A stretch of DNA of 64,000 nt. Origin: Halictus rubicundus. Taxonomy: Eukaryota > Arthropoda > Insecta > Hymenoptera > Halictidae. The notes below the pieces were generated by a model that was not told the origin of the DNA, did no database searches, and saw nothing but the letters and a program-made list of their open reading frames with translations. The stretch is taken from contig NW_027488580.1 of NCBI RefSeq assembly GCF_050948215.1, forward strand, positions 248,001-312,000. The letters run 5' to 3'. Within the stretch, counting starts at the first letter, position 1. Each line of letters opens with the position of its first letter. The position numbers and the translations under genes are program-made. Of the stretch, positions 38,397 through 51,510 are shown one piece after another.

Positions 38397-40960
38397 CTGA
38401 TCCTATCCTCTAGCCTATCCTATCCTCTATCCTATCCTATTCTCTATCCTATCCTATCCTCTATCCTATCCTATCCTCTATCGTCTCCTATCCTCTATCC
38501 TATCCAATCCCCTATCCAATCCTCTATCCTATCGTATCCTGTATAATATCGTATCCTCTATCATATTCTATCCTCTATCCTATCCTATCCTCTATCATAT
38601 CCTATTCTCTATCGTCTCCTGTCCTCTATTCTATCAAATCCCCTATCTTATCCTCTATCGTGTCCTGTCCTCTATCCTATCCAATCCCCTATCCTATCCT
38701 CTATCCTATCGTATCCTCTATAATATCGTAACCTCTATCATATTCTATCCTCTATCCTATAATATCATCTATCCTCTATCCTATCCTATCCTCTATACTA
38801 TCCTATCCTCTATCCTATCCTATCCTCTATCCTATCCTATCCTCTATCCTATCCTATCCTCTATCCTATCCTATCCTCTATCTGATCCTATCCTCTAGCC
38901 TATCCTATCCTCTATCCTATCCTATCCTCTATAATATCGTATCCTCTATCATATCCTATCCTCTTGCCTATAATATCATCTATCCTATCCTATTCTCTAT
39001 CCTATCCTATCCTCTATCCTATCCTATCCTCTATCGTCTCCTATCCTCTATCCTATCCAATCCCCTATCCAATCCTCTATCCTATCGTATCCTGTATAAT
39101 ATCGTACCCTCTATCATATTCTATCCTCTATCCTATAATATCATCTATCCTATCCTATCCTCTATCCTATCCTATCCTCTATCTGATCCTATCCTCTAGC
39201 CTATCCTATCCTCTATCCTATCCTATCCTCTATAATATCGTATCCTCTATCATATCCTATCCTCTTGCCTATAATATCATCTATCCTATCCTATTCTCTA
39301 TCCTATCCTATCCTCTATCCTATCCTATCCTCTATCGTCTCCTATCCTCTATCCAATCCAATCCTCTATCCTATCCTCTATCCTATCCTCTATCCTATCC
39401 TATCCTCTATCCTATCCTCTATCCTGTCCTATCCTCTATCCTATCCTATCCTCTATCCTATCCTCTATCCTATCCTATCCTCTATCCTATCCTATCCTCT
39501 ATCCTATCCTATCCTCTATCCTATCCTATCCTCTATCCTATCCTATCCTCTATCCTATCCTATCCTCTATCCTATCCTATCCTCTATCCTATCCTATCCT
39601 CTATCCTATCCTATCCTCTATCCTATCCTATCCTCTATCCTATCCTATCCTCTATCCTATCCTATCCTCTATCCTATCCTATCCTCTATCCTATCCTATC
39701 CTCTATCCTATCCTATCCTCTATCCTATCCTATCCTCTATCCTATCCTATCCTCTATCCTATCCTATCCTCTATCCTATCCTATCCTCTATCCTATCCTA
39801 TCCTCTATCCTATCCTATCCTCTATCCTGTCCTGTCCTCTATAATATCGTATCCTCTAAAATATCCTATCCTCTTTCCTATAATATCATCTATCCTATCC
39901 AATCTCTATCGTCTCCTTTCCTCTATCCTATCCAATCCCCTATCTTATCTTCTATCGTCTCCTGTCCTCTATCCTATCCAATCCCCTATCCTATCCTCTA
40001 TCGTATCCTATCCTCTATCCTATCCTACCCTCAATCCTATCCTATCCTATGCTCTATCCTATTCTATACTCTATCCTATCACATCCTCTATCCTATCCTA
40101 TCCTCTATCCTATCCTATCCTCTATCCTATCCTATCCTCTATCCTATCCTATCCTATCCTCTATCCTATCCTCTATCCTATCCTCTATCCTATCCTATCC
40201 TCTATCCTATCCTATCCTCTATCCTATCCTATCCGCTATCCTATCATATCCTCTATCCTATAATATCCTCTATCCTATCCAATCCTCTATCCTATCCTCT
40301 ATCCTATCCTCTATCCTATCCTATCCTCTATCCTATCCTCTATCCTATCCTCTATCCTCTATCCTATCCTCTATCCTATCCTATCCTCTATCCTATCCTA
40401 TCCTCTATCCTATCCTATCCTCTATCCTAACCTATCCTCTATCCTATCCTATCCTCTATCCTATCCTATCCTCTATCCTATCCTATCCTCAACGTTATCC
40501 TATCCTCATTACTATCCTATACTCCATTATATCCTATCCGCTATCGTATCATATCCTCTATCCTATAATATCCTCTATCCAATCCAATCCTCTATCCTAT
40601 CCTCTATCCTATCCTCTATCCTATCCTATCCTATCCTCTATCCTATCCTCTATCCTATCCTCTATCCTATCCTCTATCCTCTATCCTATCCTATCCTCTA
40701 TCCTATCCTATCCTCTATCCTATCCTATCCTCTATCCTAACCTATCCTCTATCCTATCCTATCCTCCATCGTCTCCTATCCTCTATCCTATCCAATCCCC
40801 TACCCTATCCTCTATCCTATCCTATATTCTATCCTATCCAATCCTACAACCTATCCTATCCTCCATCGTCTCCTATCCTCTATCCTATCCAATCCCCTAT
40901 CCTATCCTCTATCCTATCCTATCCTCTATCCTATCCTATCCTTTATCCTATCCTATCCTC
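38397..40960 (+). repeat. Higher-order repeat copy 5, second part
   Basis: CTGATCC at 38,397 and 38,882 and CTTGCC at about 38,963 and 39,264 follow copy 1 at a 34,872-bp offset. After VNTR locus 1 the offset is 35,025. The AACGTTATCC landmark at 40,491 pairs with 5,401 (35,090), showing a further local rearrangement of 12-bp units near 40.3-40.4 kb. One unit, CCTCTAAAATATCC near 39,855, is a private variant. Confidence 0.82.
39463..39819 (+). repeat. VNTR locus 1, 21 units
   Basis: Twenty-one perfect units, the longest fully homogeneous run I found. Upstream landmarks are offset 34,872 bp from copy 1 and downstream ones 35,025 bp; the 153-bp difference is exactly nine units. Confidence 0.94.
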
Positions 40961-42700
40961 TATCCTATCCTATCCTCTATCCTATCCTATCCTCTATCCT
41001 ATCCTATCCTCTATCTTGTCCTATCCTCAATCCTTTCCTATCCTCTATCCTCTCCTATCCTTTATTCTAACCAATCCTCTATCCTATCCTCTATCCTATC
41101 CTGTCCTCTATCCTATCCTATCCTCCATCGTCTCCTATCCTCTATCCTATCCAATCCCATACCCTATCCTGTATCGTATCCTATCCTCTATCCTATCCAA
41201 TTCTACATCCTATCCTATCCTCCATCGTCTCCTATCCTCTATCCTATCCAATCCCCTATCCTATCCTCTATCCTATCCTATCCTCTATCCTATCCTATCC
41301 TCTATCCGATCCTATCCTCTATCCTATCCTATCCTCTATCCTATCCTATCCTCTATCCTATCCTTTCCTCTATCCTATCCTATCCTCTATCCTATCCTAT
41401 CCTCTATCCTATCCTATCCACTATCCTATCCTATCCTCTATCCTATCCTATCCTCTATCTGACACTATCCTCTAGCCTATCCTATCCTCTATCCTATCCT
41501 ATCCTCTATCCTATCCTACCCTCAATCCTATCCTATCCTATGCTCTATCCTATTCTATACTCTATCCTATCCCATCCTCTATCCTATCCTATCCTCTATC
41601 CTATCCTATCCTCTATCCTATCCTATCCTCTATCCTATCTTATCCTCTATACTATCCAATCCCCTATCCTATCCTCTATCCTATCCTATCCTCTATCCTA
41701 TCCTATCCTCTATCCTCTCCTATCCTCTATCCTATCCTATCCTCTATCCTATCCTATCCTCTATCCTATCCTATCCTCTATCCTATCCTATCCGCTATCC
41801 TATCCTATCCTCTATCCTATCCTATACTCTATCCTATCCTATCCTCTATCCTATCCTATCCTATCCTCTATCCTATCCTATCCGCTATCCTATCATATCC
41901 TCTATCCTATAATATCCTCTATCCTATCCAATCCTCTATCCTATCCTCTATCCTATCCTCTATCCTATCCTATCCTCTATCCTATCCTCTATCCTATCCT
42001 CTATCCTCTATCCTATCCTCTATCCTATCCTATCCTCTATCCTATCCTATCCTCTATTCTATCCTATCCTCTATCCTAACCTATCCTCTATCCTATCCTA
42101 TCCTCCATCGTCTCCTATCCTCTATCCTATCCAATCCCCTACCCTATCCTCAATCCTATCCTATATTCTATCCTATCCAATCCTACATCCTATCCTATCC
42201 TCTATCCTATCCTATATTCTATCCTATCCAATCCTACATCCTATCCTATCCTCCATCGTCTCCTATCCTCTATCCTATCCAATCCCCTATCCTATCCTCT
42301 ATCCTATCCTATCCTCTATCCTATCCTATCCTCTATCCTATCCTATCCTCTATCCTATCCTATCCTCTATCCTATCCTATCCTCTATCCTATCCTATCCT
42401 CTATCCTATCCTATCCTCTATCCTATCCTATCCTCTATCCTATCCTATCCTCTATCCTATCCTATCCTCTATCCTATCCTATCCTCTATCCTATCCTATC
42501 CTCTATCCTATCCTATCCTCTATCCTATCCTATCCTCTATCCTATCCTATCCTCTATCCTATCCTATCCTATCCTCTATCCTATCCTATCCTCTATCCTA
42601 TCCTATCCTCTATCCTATCCTATCCTCTATCCTATCCTATCCTCTATCCTATCCTATCCTCTATCCAGTCCTATCCTCTATAATATCCTATCCTCTATCC
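40960..42700 (+). repeat. Transition segment ending in a long homogeneous run
   Basis: Near 41.0 kb the order jumps to landmarks of about 6.66 kb (CTCAATCCTTTCC, CTTTATTCTAACC), leaving out roughly 0.8 kb. CTGACACT is seen for the last time at 41,459. At 42,297-42,551 there are 15 perfect 17-mers, then one 22-bp unit (42,552-42,573), then five more 17-mers before a last CCAGTCC at about 42,665. Beyond this point the landmark set changes. Confidence 0.8.
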
Positions 42701-45700
42701 TATCCTCTATCCTATCCTCTATCCTATCCTATGCTCTATCCTATCCTACCCTCAATCCTATCCTATCCTATCCTCTATCCTATCCTATCCTCTATCGTAT
42801 CCTATCCTCTATCCTTTCCAATCCTACATCCTATCCTATCCTCTATCCTATCCTATCCTCTATCCTCTATCCTATCCTATCCTCTATCCTATCCTATCCT
42901 CTATCCTATCCTATACTCTATCCTATCCTCTATCCTATCCTCTATCCTCTATCCTATCCTCTATCCTATCCTATCCTCTATCCTATCCTATCCTCTATTC
43001 TATCCTATCCTCTATCCTAACCTATCCTCTATCCTATCCTATCCTCCATCGTCTCCTATCCTCTATCCTATCCAATCCCCTACCCTATCCTCTATCCTAT
43101 CCTATATTCTATCCTATCCAATCCTACATCCTATCCTATCCTCTATCCTATCCTATATTCTATCCTATCCAATCCTACATCCTATCCTATCCTCCATCGT
43201 CTCCTATCCTCTATCCTATCCAATCCCCTATCCTATCCTCTATCCTATCCTATCCTCTATCCTATCCTATCCTCTATCCTATCCTATCCTCTATCCTATC
43301 CTATCCTCTATCCTATCCTATCCTCTATCCTATCCTATCCTCTATCCTATCCTATCCTCTATCCTATCCTCTATCCTATCTTCTATCCTATCCTATCCTC
43401 TATCCTATCGTCTATCCTATCCTATCTTCTATCCTATCCTATCCTCTATCCTATCCTATCCTCTATCCTATCCTATCCTCTATCCTAACCTATCCTCTAT
43501 CCTATCCTATCCTCTATCCTATCCTATCCTCAACGCTATCCTATCCTCATTACTATCCTATACTCCATTATATCCTATCCGCTATCGTATCATATCCTCT
43601 ATCCTATCCAATCGTCTATCCTATCCTCTATCATATCCTCTATCCTATCCTATCCTCTATCCTATCCTCTATCCTATCCTCTATCCTATCCTATCGTCTA
43701 TACTATCCTATCCTCTATCCTATCCTATCATCTATCCTATCCTATCCTCTATCCTCTCCTATCCTCTATAATATCGTATCCTCTATCATATCCTATCCTC
43801 TTTCCTATTCTATCATCTATCCTATCCAATCTCTATCGTCTCCTTTCCTCCATCCTATCCAATCCCCTATCTTATCTTCTATCGTCTCCTGTCCTCTATC
43901 CTATCCAATCCCCTATCCTATCCTCAATCCTATCCTATCCTCTATCCTATCCTACCCTCAATCCTATCCTATCCTATGCTCTATCCTATTCTATTCTCTA
44001 TCCTCACCTATCCTTTATACTATCCAATCCTCTATCCTATCCTATCCTCTATCCTATCCTATCCTCCATCGTCTCCTGTCCTCTATCCTAACCTATCCTC
44101 TATCCTATCCTATCCTCTATCCTAACCTATCCTCTATCCTATCCTCTATCCTATCCTATCCTCTTTCCTATCCTATCCTCTATCCTATCCTATCCTCTAT
44201 CCTATCCTATCCTCTATCCTATCCTATCCTCTATCCTATCCTATCCTCAACGCTATCCTATCCTCATTCCTATCCTATAATCCATTATATCCTATCCGCT
44301 ATCCTATCATATCCTCTATCCTATAATATCCTCTATCCTATCCAATCCTCTATCCTATCCTCTATCCTATCTTCTATCCTACCCTATCCTCTATCCTATC
44401 CTCTATCCTATCCTATCCTCTATCCTATCCTATCCTCTATCCTATCCTATCCTCTATCCTATCCTATCCTCTATCCTATCCTATCCTCTATCCTAACCTA
44501 TCCTCTATCCTATCCTATCCTCTATCCTATCCTATCCTCAACGCTATCCTATCCTCATTACTATCCTATACTCCATTATATCCTATCCGCTATCGTATCA
44601 TATCCTCTATCCTATCCAATCGTCTATCCTATCCTCTATCATATCCTCTATCCTATCCTATCCTCTTTCATATTATATCATCTATCCTATCCAATCTCTA
44701 TCGTCTCCTTTCCTCCATCCTATCCAATCCCCTATCTTATCTTCTATCGTCTCCTGTCCTCTATCCTATCCAATCCCCTATCCTATCCTCTATCCTATCC
44801 TATCCTCTATCCTATCGTATCCTCAACGCTATCCTATCCTCATTCCTATCCTATACTCCATTATATCCTATCCGCTATCCTATCATATCCTCTATCCTAT
44901 AATATCCTCTATCCTATCCAATCCTCTATCCTATCCTCTATCCTATCCTCTATCCTATCCTATCCTCTATCCTATCCTCTATCCTATCCTATCCTCTATC
45001 CTATCCTATCGTCTATCCTATCCTATCCTCTATCCTATCCTATCCTCTATCCTATCCTATCCTCTATACTATCCTATCCTCTATCCTATCCTATCCTCTA
45101 TCCTATCCTATCCTCTATCCTATCCTATACTCTATCCTAACCTATCCTCTATCCTATCATATCCTCTATCCTATCCTATCCTCAACGCTATCCTATCCTC
45201 ATTACTATCGTATACTCCATTATATCCTATCCGCTATCGTATCATATCCTCTATCCTATAATATCCTCTATCCTATCCAATCCTCTATCATATCCTCTAT
45301 CCTATCCTATCCTCTATCCTATCCTATCCTCTATTCTATCCTATCCTCTATCCTATCCTATACTCTATCCTAACCTATCCTCTATCCTATCCTATCCTCT
45401 ATCTTATCCTCTATCCTATCCTATCCTCTATCCTCTATCCTATCCTATCCTCTATCCTATCCTATCCCCTATCCTATCCTATCCTCTATCATATCCTATC
45501 CTCTATCCTAACCTATCCTCTATCCTATCCTATCCTCTATCCTATCCTATCCTCAATGCTATCCTATCCTCATTACTATCCTATACTCCATTATATCCTA
45601 TCCGCTATCGTATCATATCCTCTATCCTATAATATCCTCTTTCCATCCTCTATCCTATCCTATCCTCTATCCTATCCTATCCTCTATCCTATCCTATCCT

Positions 45701-46469
45701 CTATCCTATCCTATCCTTTATCCTATCCTATCTTCTATCCTATCCTATCCTCTATCCTATCCTATCCTCTATCCTATCCTATCCTCTATCCTATCCTATC
45801 GTATCCTTTATCCTATAATATCCTCTATCCAATCCAATCCTCTATCCTATCCTCTATCATATCCTCTATCCTATCCTATCCTCTATCTTATCCTCTATCC
45901 TATCCTATCCTCTATCCTCTCCTATCCTTAATACTAACCAATCCTCTATCCTATCCTCTATCCTATCCTATCCTCTATCCTATCCTATCCTCAACGCTAT
46001 CCTATCCTCTATCCTATCCTATCCTCTATCCTATCCTATCCTCTATCCTATCCTATCCTCTATCCTATCCTATCCTCTATCCTATCCTATCCTCTATCCT
46101 ATCCTATCCTCCATCCTATCCAATCTTCTATCCTATCCTATCCTCTATCCTATCCTATCCTCTATCCTATCCTATCCTCTATGCTATCCTATCCTCTATC
46201 CTATCCTATCCTCTATCCTATCCTATCCTCTATCCTATCCTATCCTCTATCCTATCCTATCCTCTATCCTATCCTATCCTCTATCCTATCCTATCCTCTA
46301 TCCTATCCTATCCTCTATCCTATCCTATCCTCTATCCTATCCTATCCTCTATCCTATCCTATCCTCTATCCTATCCTATCCTCTATCCTATCCTATCCTC
46401 TATCCTATCCTATCCTCTATCCTATCCTATCCTATCCTCTATTGTCTGCTCTATCCTATCCTATCCTCT

Positions 46470-47330
46470 ATTGTCTGCTCTATCCTATCCTATCCACTAT
46501 CCTATTCTATCCTCAATGCTATCCTATTCTCTATCCTCACCTATCCTTTATACTATCCAATCCTCTATCCTATCCTATCCTCTATCCTATCCTATCCTCC
46601 ATCGTCTCCTATCCTCTATCCTATCCAATCCCCTATCCTATCCTCGATCCTATCCTATCCTCTATCGTCTGCTCTATCCTATCCTATCAACTATCCTATC
46701 CTCTCCTCAATGCTATCCTATTCTCTATCCTCACCTATCCTTTATACTATCCAATCCTCTATCCTATCCTATCCTCTATCCTATCCTATCCTCCATCGTC
46801 TCCTATCCTCTACCCTATCCAATCCCCTATCCTATCCTCTATCCTATCCTATCCTCTATCCTATCCAATCCTACATCCTATCCTATCCGCTATGCTATCC
46901 TATTCTCTATCCTATCCTATCCTCTATCCTATCCTATCCTCTATCCTATCCTATCCTCTACCCTATCCTATTCTCTATCCTATCCTATCCTCTAGCCTAT
47001 CCTATCCTCTATCCTATCCTATCCTCTATCGTATCCTATCCTCTATCCTATCCAATCCTACATCCTATCCTATCTTCCATCGTCTCCTATCCTCTATCCT
47101 ATCCAATCCCCTATCCTATTCTCTATCCTATCCTATCCTGTATCCTATAATATCATCTATCCTATCCAATCTCTATCGTCCCCGGTCCTCTATCCTAGCA
47201 AATCCCCTATCTTATCCTCTATCGTCACCTGCCCTCTATCCTATCCAATCCCCTATCTTATCTTCTATCGTCTCCTGTCCTCTATCCTATCCAATCCCCA
47301 ACCTATCCTCTATCCTATCCTATCCTCTAT
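46470..47330 (+). repeat. Block repeated at 51,091-51,950
   Basis: The offset is 4,621 bp throughout: ATTGTCTGCT 46,470 and 51,091, the CTCAATGC landmark at 46,707 and 51,328, CCCCGG at 47,180 and 51,801. CCCCGG is rare and supports a direct relationship. At 46,441 the TTGTCTGC unit is itself doubled 29 bp apart, only in this copy. After about 47.33 kb the copies differ, then realign with the offset 22 bp shorter (AGCATATCC 47,441 and 52,040). Confidence 0.87.
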
Positions 47331-47834
47331 CCTATCCTATCCTCAATCATATCCTATCCTATGCTCTTTCCTATTCTATACTCTATCCTATCCTATCCTC
47401 TATCCTATCCTATCCTCTATCCTATCCTATCCTCTATCCTAGCATATCCTCTATCCTATCCTATCCTCTATCCTATCCTATCCTCAATCCTATCCTGTCC
47501 TGTATCCTCTCCTATCCTATATACTAACCAATCCTCTATCCTATCCTCTATCCTATCCTATCGTCCATCGTCTCCTATCCTCTATCCTATCCAATCCCCT
47601 ACCCTATCCTCTATCCTATCCTATCCTCCATCCTATCCAATCCTACATCCTGTCCTATCCTCCATCGTCTCCAATCCTCTATCCTATCCTATCCTCTATC
47701 CTATCCTATCCTATCCTCTATCCTAACCTATCCTCTATCTTATCCTATCCTCTATCCTATCCTATCCTGAACCCTATCCTATCCTCATTCCTATCCTATA
47801 CTCCATTGTATCCTATCCGCTATCCTATCATATC

Positions 47835-47894
47835 CTCTATGCTATCCTCTATCCTATCCTCTATCCTATCCTCTATCCTATCCTCTATCCTATC
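47835..47894 (+). repeat. Run of five 12-bp units
   Basis: CTCT starts fall at 47,835, 47,847, 47,859, 47,871 and 47,883, 12 bp apart; the first unit carries a G. It is the longest run of the short CTCTATCCTATC form I measured. Elsewhere 12-mers occur mostly singly or in twos and threes. Confidence 0.9.
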
Positions 47895-50489
47895 CTCTAT
47901 CCTATCCTATCCTCTATCCTATCCTATCCTCTATCCTATCCTATCCTCTATCCTATCCTATCCTCTATCCTATCCTATCCTCTATCCTATCCTATCCTCT
48001 ATCCTATCCTATCCTCTATCCTATCCTATCCTCTATCCTATCCTATCCTCTATCCTATCCTATCCTATCCTCTATCCTATCCTATCCTCTATCCTATCCT
48101 ATCCTCTGTCCTATCCTATCCTCTATCCTATCCTATCCTCTATCCTATCCTATCCTCTATCCTATCCTATCCTCTATCCTATCCTATCCTCAATCCTATC
48201 CTATCCTCTATCCTCTCCTATCCTTTATACTAACCAATCCTCTATCCTATCCTCTATCCTATCCTATCCTCTATCCTATCCTATCCTCTATCCTATCCTA
48301 TCCTCTATCCTATCCTATCCTCTATCCTATCCTATCCTCTATCCTATCCTACCCTCTATCCTATCCTATCCTCTATCCTATCCTATCCTCTATCCTATCC
48401 TATCCTCTATCCTATCCTATCCTCTATCCTATCCTATCCTCTATCCTATCCTATCCTATCCTCTATCCTATCCTATCCTCTATCCTATCCTATCCTCTGT
48501 CCTATCCTATCCTCTATCCTATCCTATCCTCTATCCTATCCTATCCTCTATCCTATCCTATCCTCTATCCTATCCTATCCTCTATCCTATCCTATCCTCA
48601 ATCCTATCCTATCCTCTATCCTCTCCTATCCTTTATACTAACCAATCCTCTATCCTATCCTCTATCCTATCCTATCCTCTATCCTATCCTATCCTCTATC
48701 CTATCCTATCCTCTATCCTATCCTATCCTCTATCCTATCCTATCCTCTATCCTATCCTATCCTCTATCCTATCCTATCCTCTATCCTATCCTATCCTCCA
48801 TCCTATCCAATCTTCTATCCTATCCTATCCTCTATCCTATCCTATCCTCTATCCTATCCTATCCTCTATGCTATCCTATCCTCTATCCTATCCTATCCTC
48901 TATCCTATTCTATCTTCTATCCTATCATATCCTCTATCCTATCCTATCCTCTATCCTATCCTATCCTCTATCCTATCCTATCCTATCCTCTATCCTATCC
49001 TATCCTCTATTGTCTGCTCTATTCTATCCTATCCACTATCCTATTCTATCCTCAATGCTATCCTATTCTCTATCCTCACCTATCCTTTATACTATCCAAT
49101 CCTCTATCCTATCCTATCCTCTATCCTATCCTATCCTCCATCGTCTCCTATCCTCTATCCTATCCAATCCCCTATCCTATCCTCTATCCTATCCTATCCT
49201 CAATCCTATCCTATCCTCTATCCTCTCCTATCCTTTATACTAACCAATCCCCTATCCTATCCTCTATCCTATCCTATCCTCTATCCTATCCTATCCTCTA
49301 TCCTATCCTATCCTCTATCCTATCCTATCCTCTATCCTATCCTATCCTCTATCCTATCCTATCCTCTATCCTATCCTATCCTATCCTCTATCCTATCCTA
49401 TCCTCTATCCTATCCTATCCTCTATCCTATCCTATCCTCTATCCTATCCTATCCTCTATCCTATCCTATCCTCTATCCTATCCTATCCTCTATCCTATCC
49501 TATCCTCTATCCTATCCTATCCTCTATCCTCCATCCTATCCAATCTTCTATCCTATCCTATCCTCTATCATATCCTATCCTCTATCCTATCCTATCCTCT
49601 ATCCTATCCTATCCTCTATCCTATCCTATCCTCTATCCTATCCTATCCTATCCTCTATCCTATCCTATCCTCTATCCTATCCTATCCTCTATCCTATCCT
49701 ATCCACTATCCTATCCTATCCTATCCTCTATCCTATCCTATCCTCTATCCTATCCTATCCTCTATCCTATCCAATCCTCTATCCTAACCTATCCTCTATC
49801 CTATCCTATCCTCTTTCCTATCCTATCCTCTATCCTATCCTATCCTCTATCCTAACCTACCCTCTATCGTATCATATCCTCTATCCTATCCTATCCTCAA
49901 CGCTATCCTATCCTCATTCCTATCCTATACTCCATTATATCCTATCCGCTATCCTATCATATCCTCTATCCTATAATATCCTCTATCCTATCCAATCCTC
50001 TATCCTATCCTCTATCCTATCCTCTATCCTATCCTCTATCCTATCCTATCCTCTATCCTATCCTATCCTCTATCCTATCCTATCCTCTATCCTATCCTAT
50101 CCTCTATCCTATCCTATCCTCTATCCTATCCTATCCTCTATCCTAACCTATCCTCTATCCTATCCTATCCTCTATCCTATCCTATCCTCAACGCTATCCT
50201 ATCCTCATTACTATCCTATACTCCATTATATCCTATCCGCTATCGTATCCTATCCTCTATCCTATAATATCCTCTATCCTATCCAATCCGCTATCCTATC
50301 CTCTATCATATCCTCTATCCTAACCTATCCTCTATCTTATCCTATCCTCTATCCTATCCTATCCTGAACCCTATCCTATCCTCATTCCTATCCTATACTC
50401 CATTATATCCTATCCGCTATCCTATCATATCCTCTATCCTATCCTCTATCCTATCCTCTATCCTATCCTCTATCCTATCCTATCCTATC

Positions 50490-51510
50490 CTCTATCCTAT
50501 CCTATCCTCTATTGTCTGCTCTATCCTATCCTATCCACTATCCTATTCTATCCTCAATGCTATCCTATTCTCTATCCTCACCTATCCTTTATACTATCCA
50601 ATCCTCTATCCTATCCTATCCTCTATCCTATCCTATCCTCCATCGTCTCCTATCCTCTATCCTATCCAATCCCCTATCCTATCCTCGATCCTATCCTATC
50701 CTCTATCGTCTGCTCTATCCTATCCTATCCACTATCCTATCCTCTCCTCAATGCTATCCTATTCTCTATCCTCACCTATCCTTTATACTATCCAATCCTC
50801 TATCCTATCCTATCCTCTATCCTATCCTATCCTCCATCGTCTCCTATCCTCTATCCTATCCAATCCCCTATCCTATCCTCTATCCTATCCTATCCTCTAT
50901 CCTATCCAATCCTACATCCTATCCTATCCTCTATCCTATCCTATCCTCTATGCTATCCTATCCTCTATCCTATCCTATCCTCTATCCTATCCTATCCTCT
51001 ATCCTATCCTATCCTGTATCCTATCCTATCCTCTATCCTATCCTATCCTCTATCCTATCCTATCCTATCCTCTATCCTATCCTATCCTCTATTGTCTGCT
51101 CTATCCTATCCTATCCACTATCCTACTCTATCCTCAATGCTATCCTATTCTCTATACTCACCTATCCTTTATACTATCCAATCCTCTATCCTATCCTATC
51201 CTCTATCCTATCCTATCCTCCATCGTCTCCTATCCTCTATCCTATCCAATCCCCTATCCTATCCTCGATCCTATCCTATCCTCTATCGTCTGCTCTATCC
51301 TATCCTATCCACTATCCTATCCTCTCCTCAATGCTATCCTATTCTCTATCCTCACCTATCCTTTATACTATCCAATCCTCTATCCTATCCTATCCTCTAT
51401 CCTATCCTATCCTCCATCGTCTCCTATCCTCTATCCTATCCAATCCCCTATCCTATCCTCTATCCTATCCTATCCTCTATCCTATCCAATCCTACATCCT
51501 ATCCTATCCG
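50490..51510 (+). repeat. 580-bp tandem duplication with TTGTCTGC/TCGTCTGC pairs
   Basis: ATTGTCTGCT at 50,511 and 51,091 and CTCAATGC at 50,748 and 51,328 are 580 bp apart. Each repeat holds a TTGTCTGC unit followed about 196 bp later by TCGTCTGC. The second repeat is partial and ends where CCGCTATGC replaces CCTCTATGC near 51,507. Confidence 0.86.

Noticed and set aside
47180..47230. Possible insertion at CCCCGGTCC with AGCAAATCC
   Set aside because: The surrounding units keep satellite spacing and the same place elsewhere reads CCCCTGTCC, so it is a point-mutated unit, not inserted DNA.
47806..50367. Possible repetitive secreted or structural protein of 853 residues
   Set aside because: The Tyr/Pro/Ile/Leu/Ser pattern follows from the nucleotide repeat. 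No signal peptide, domain boundary or non-repeat part is present.
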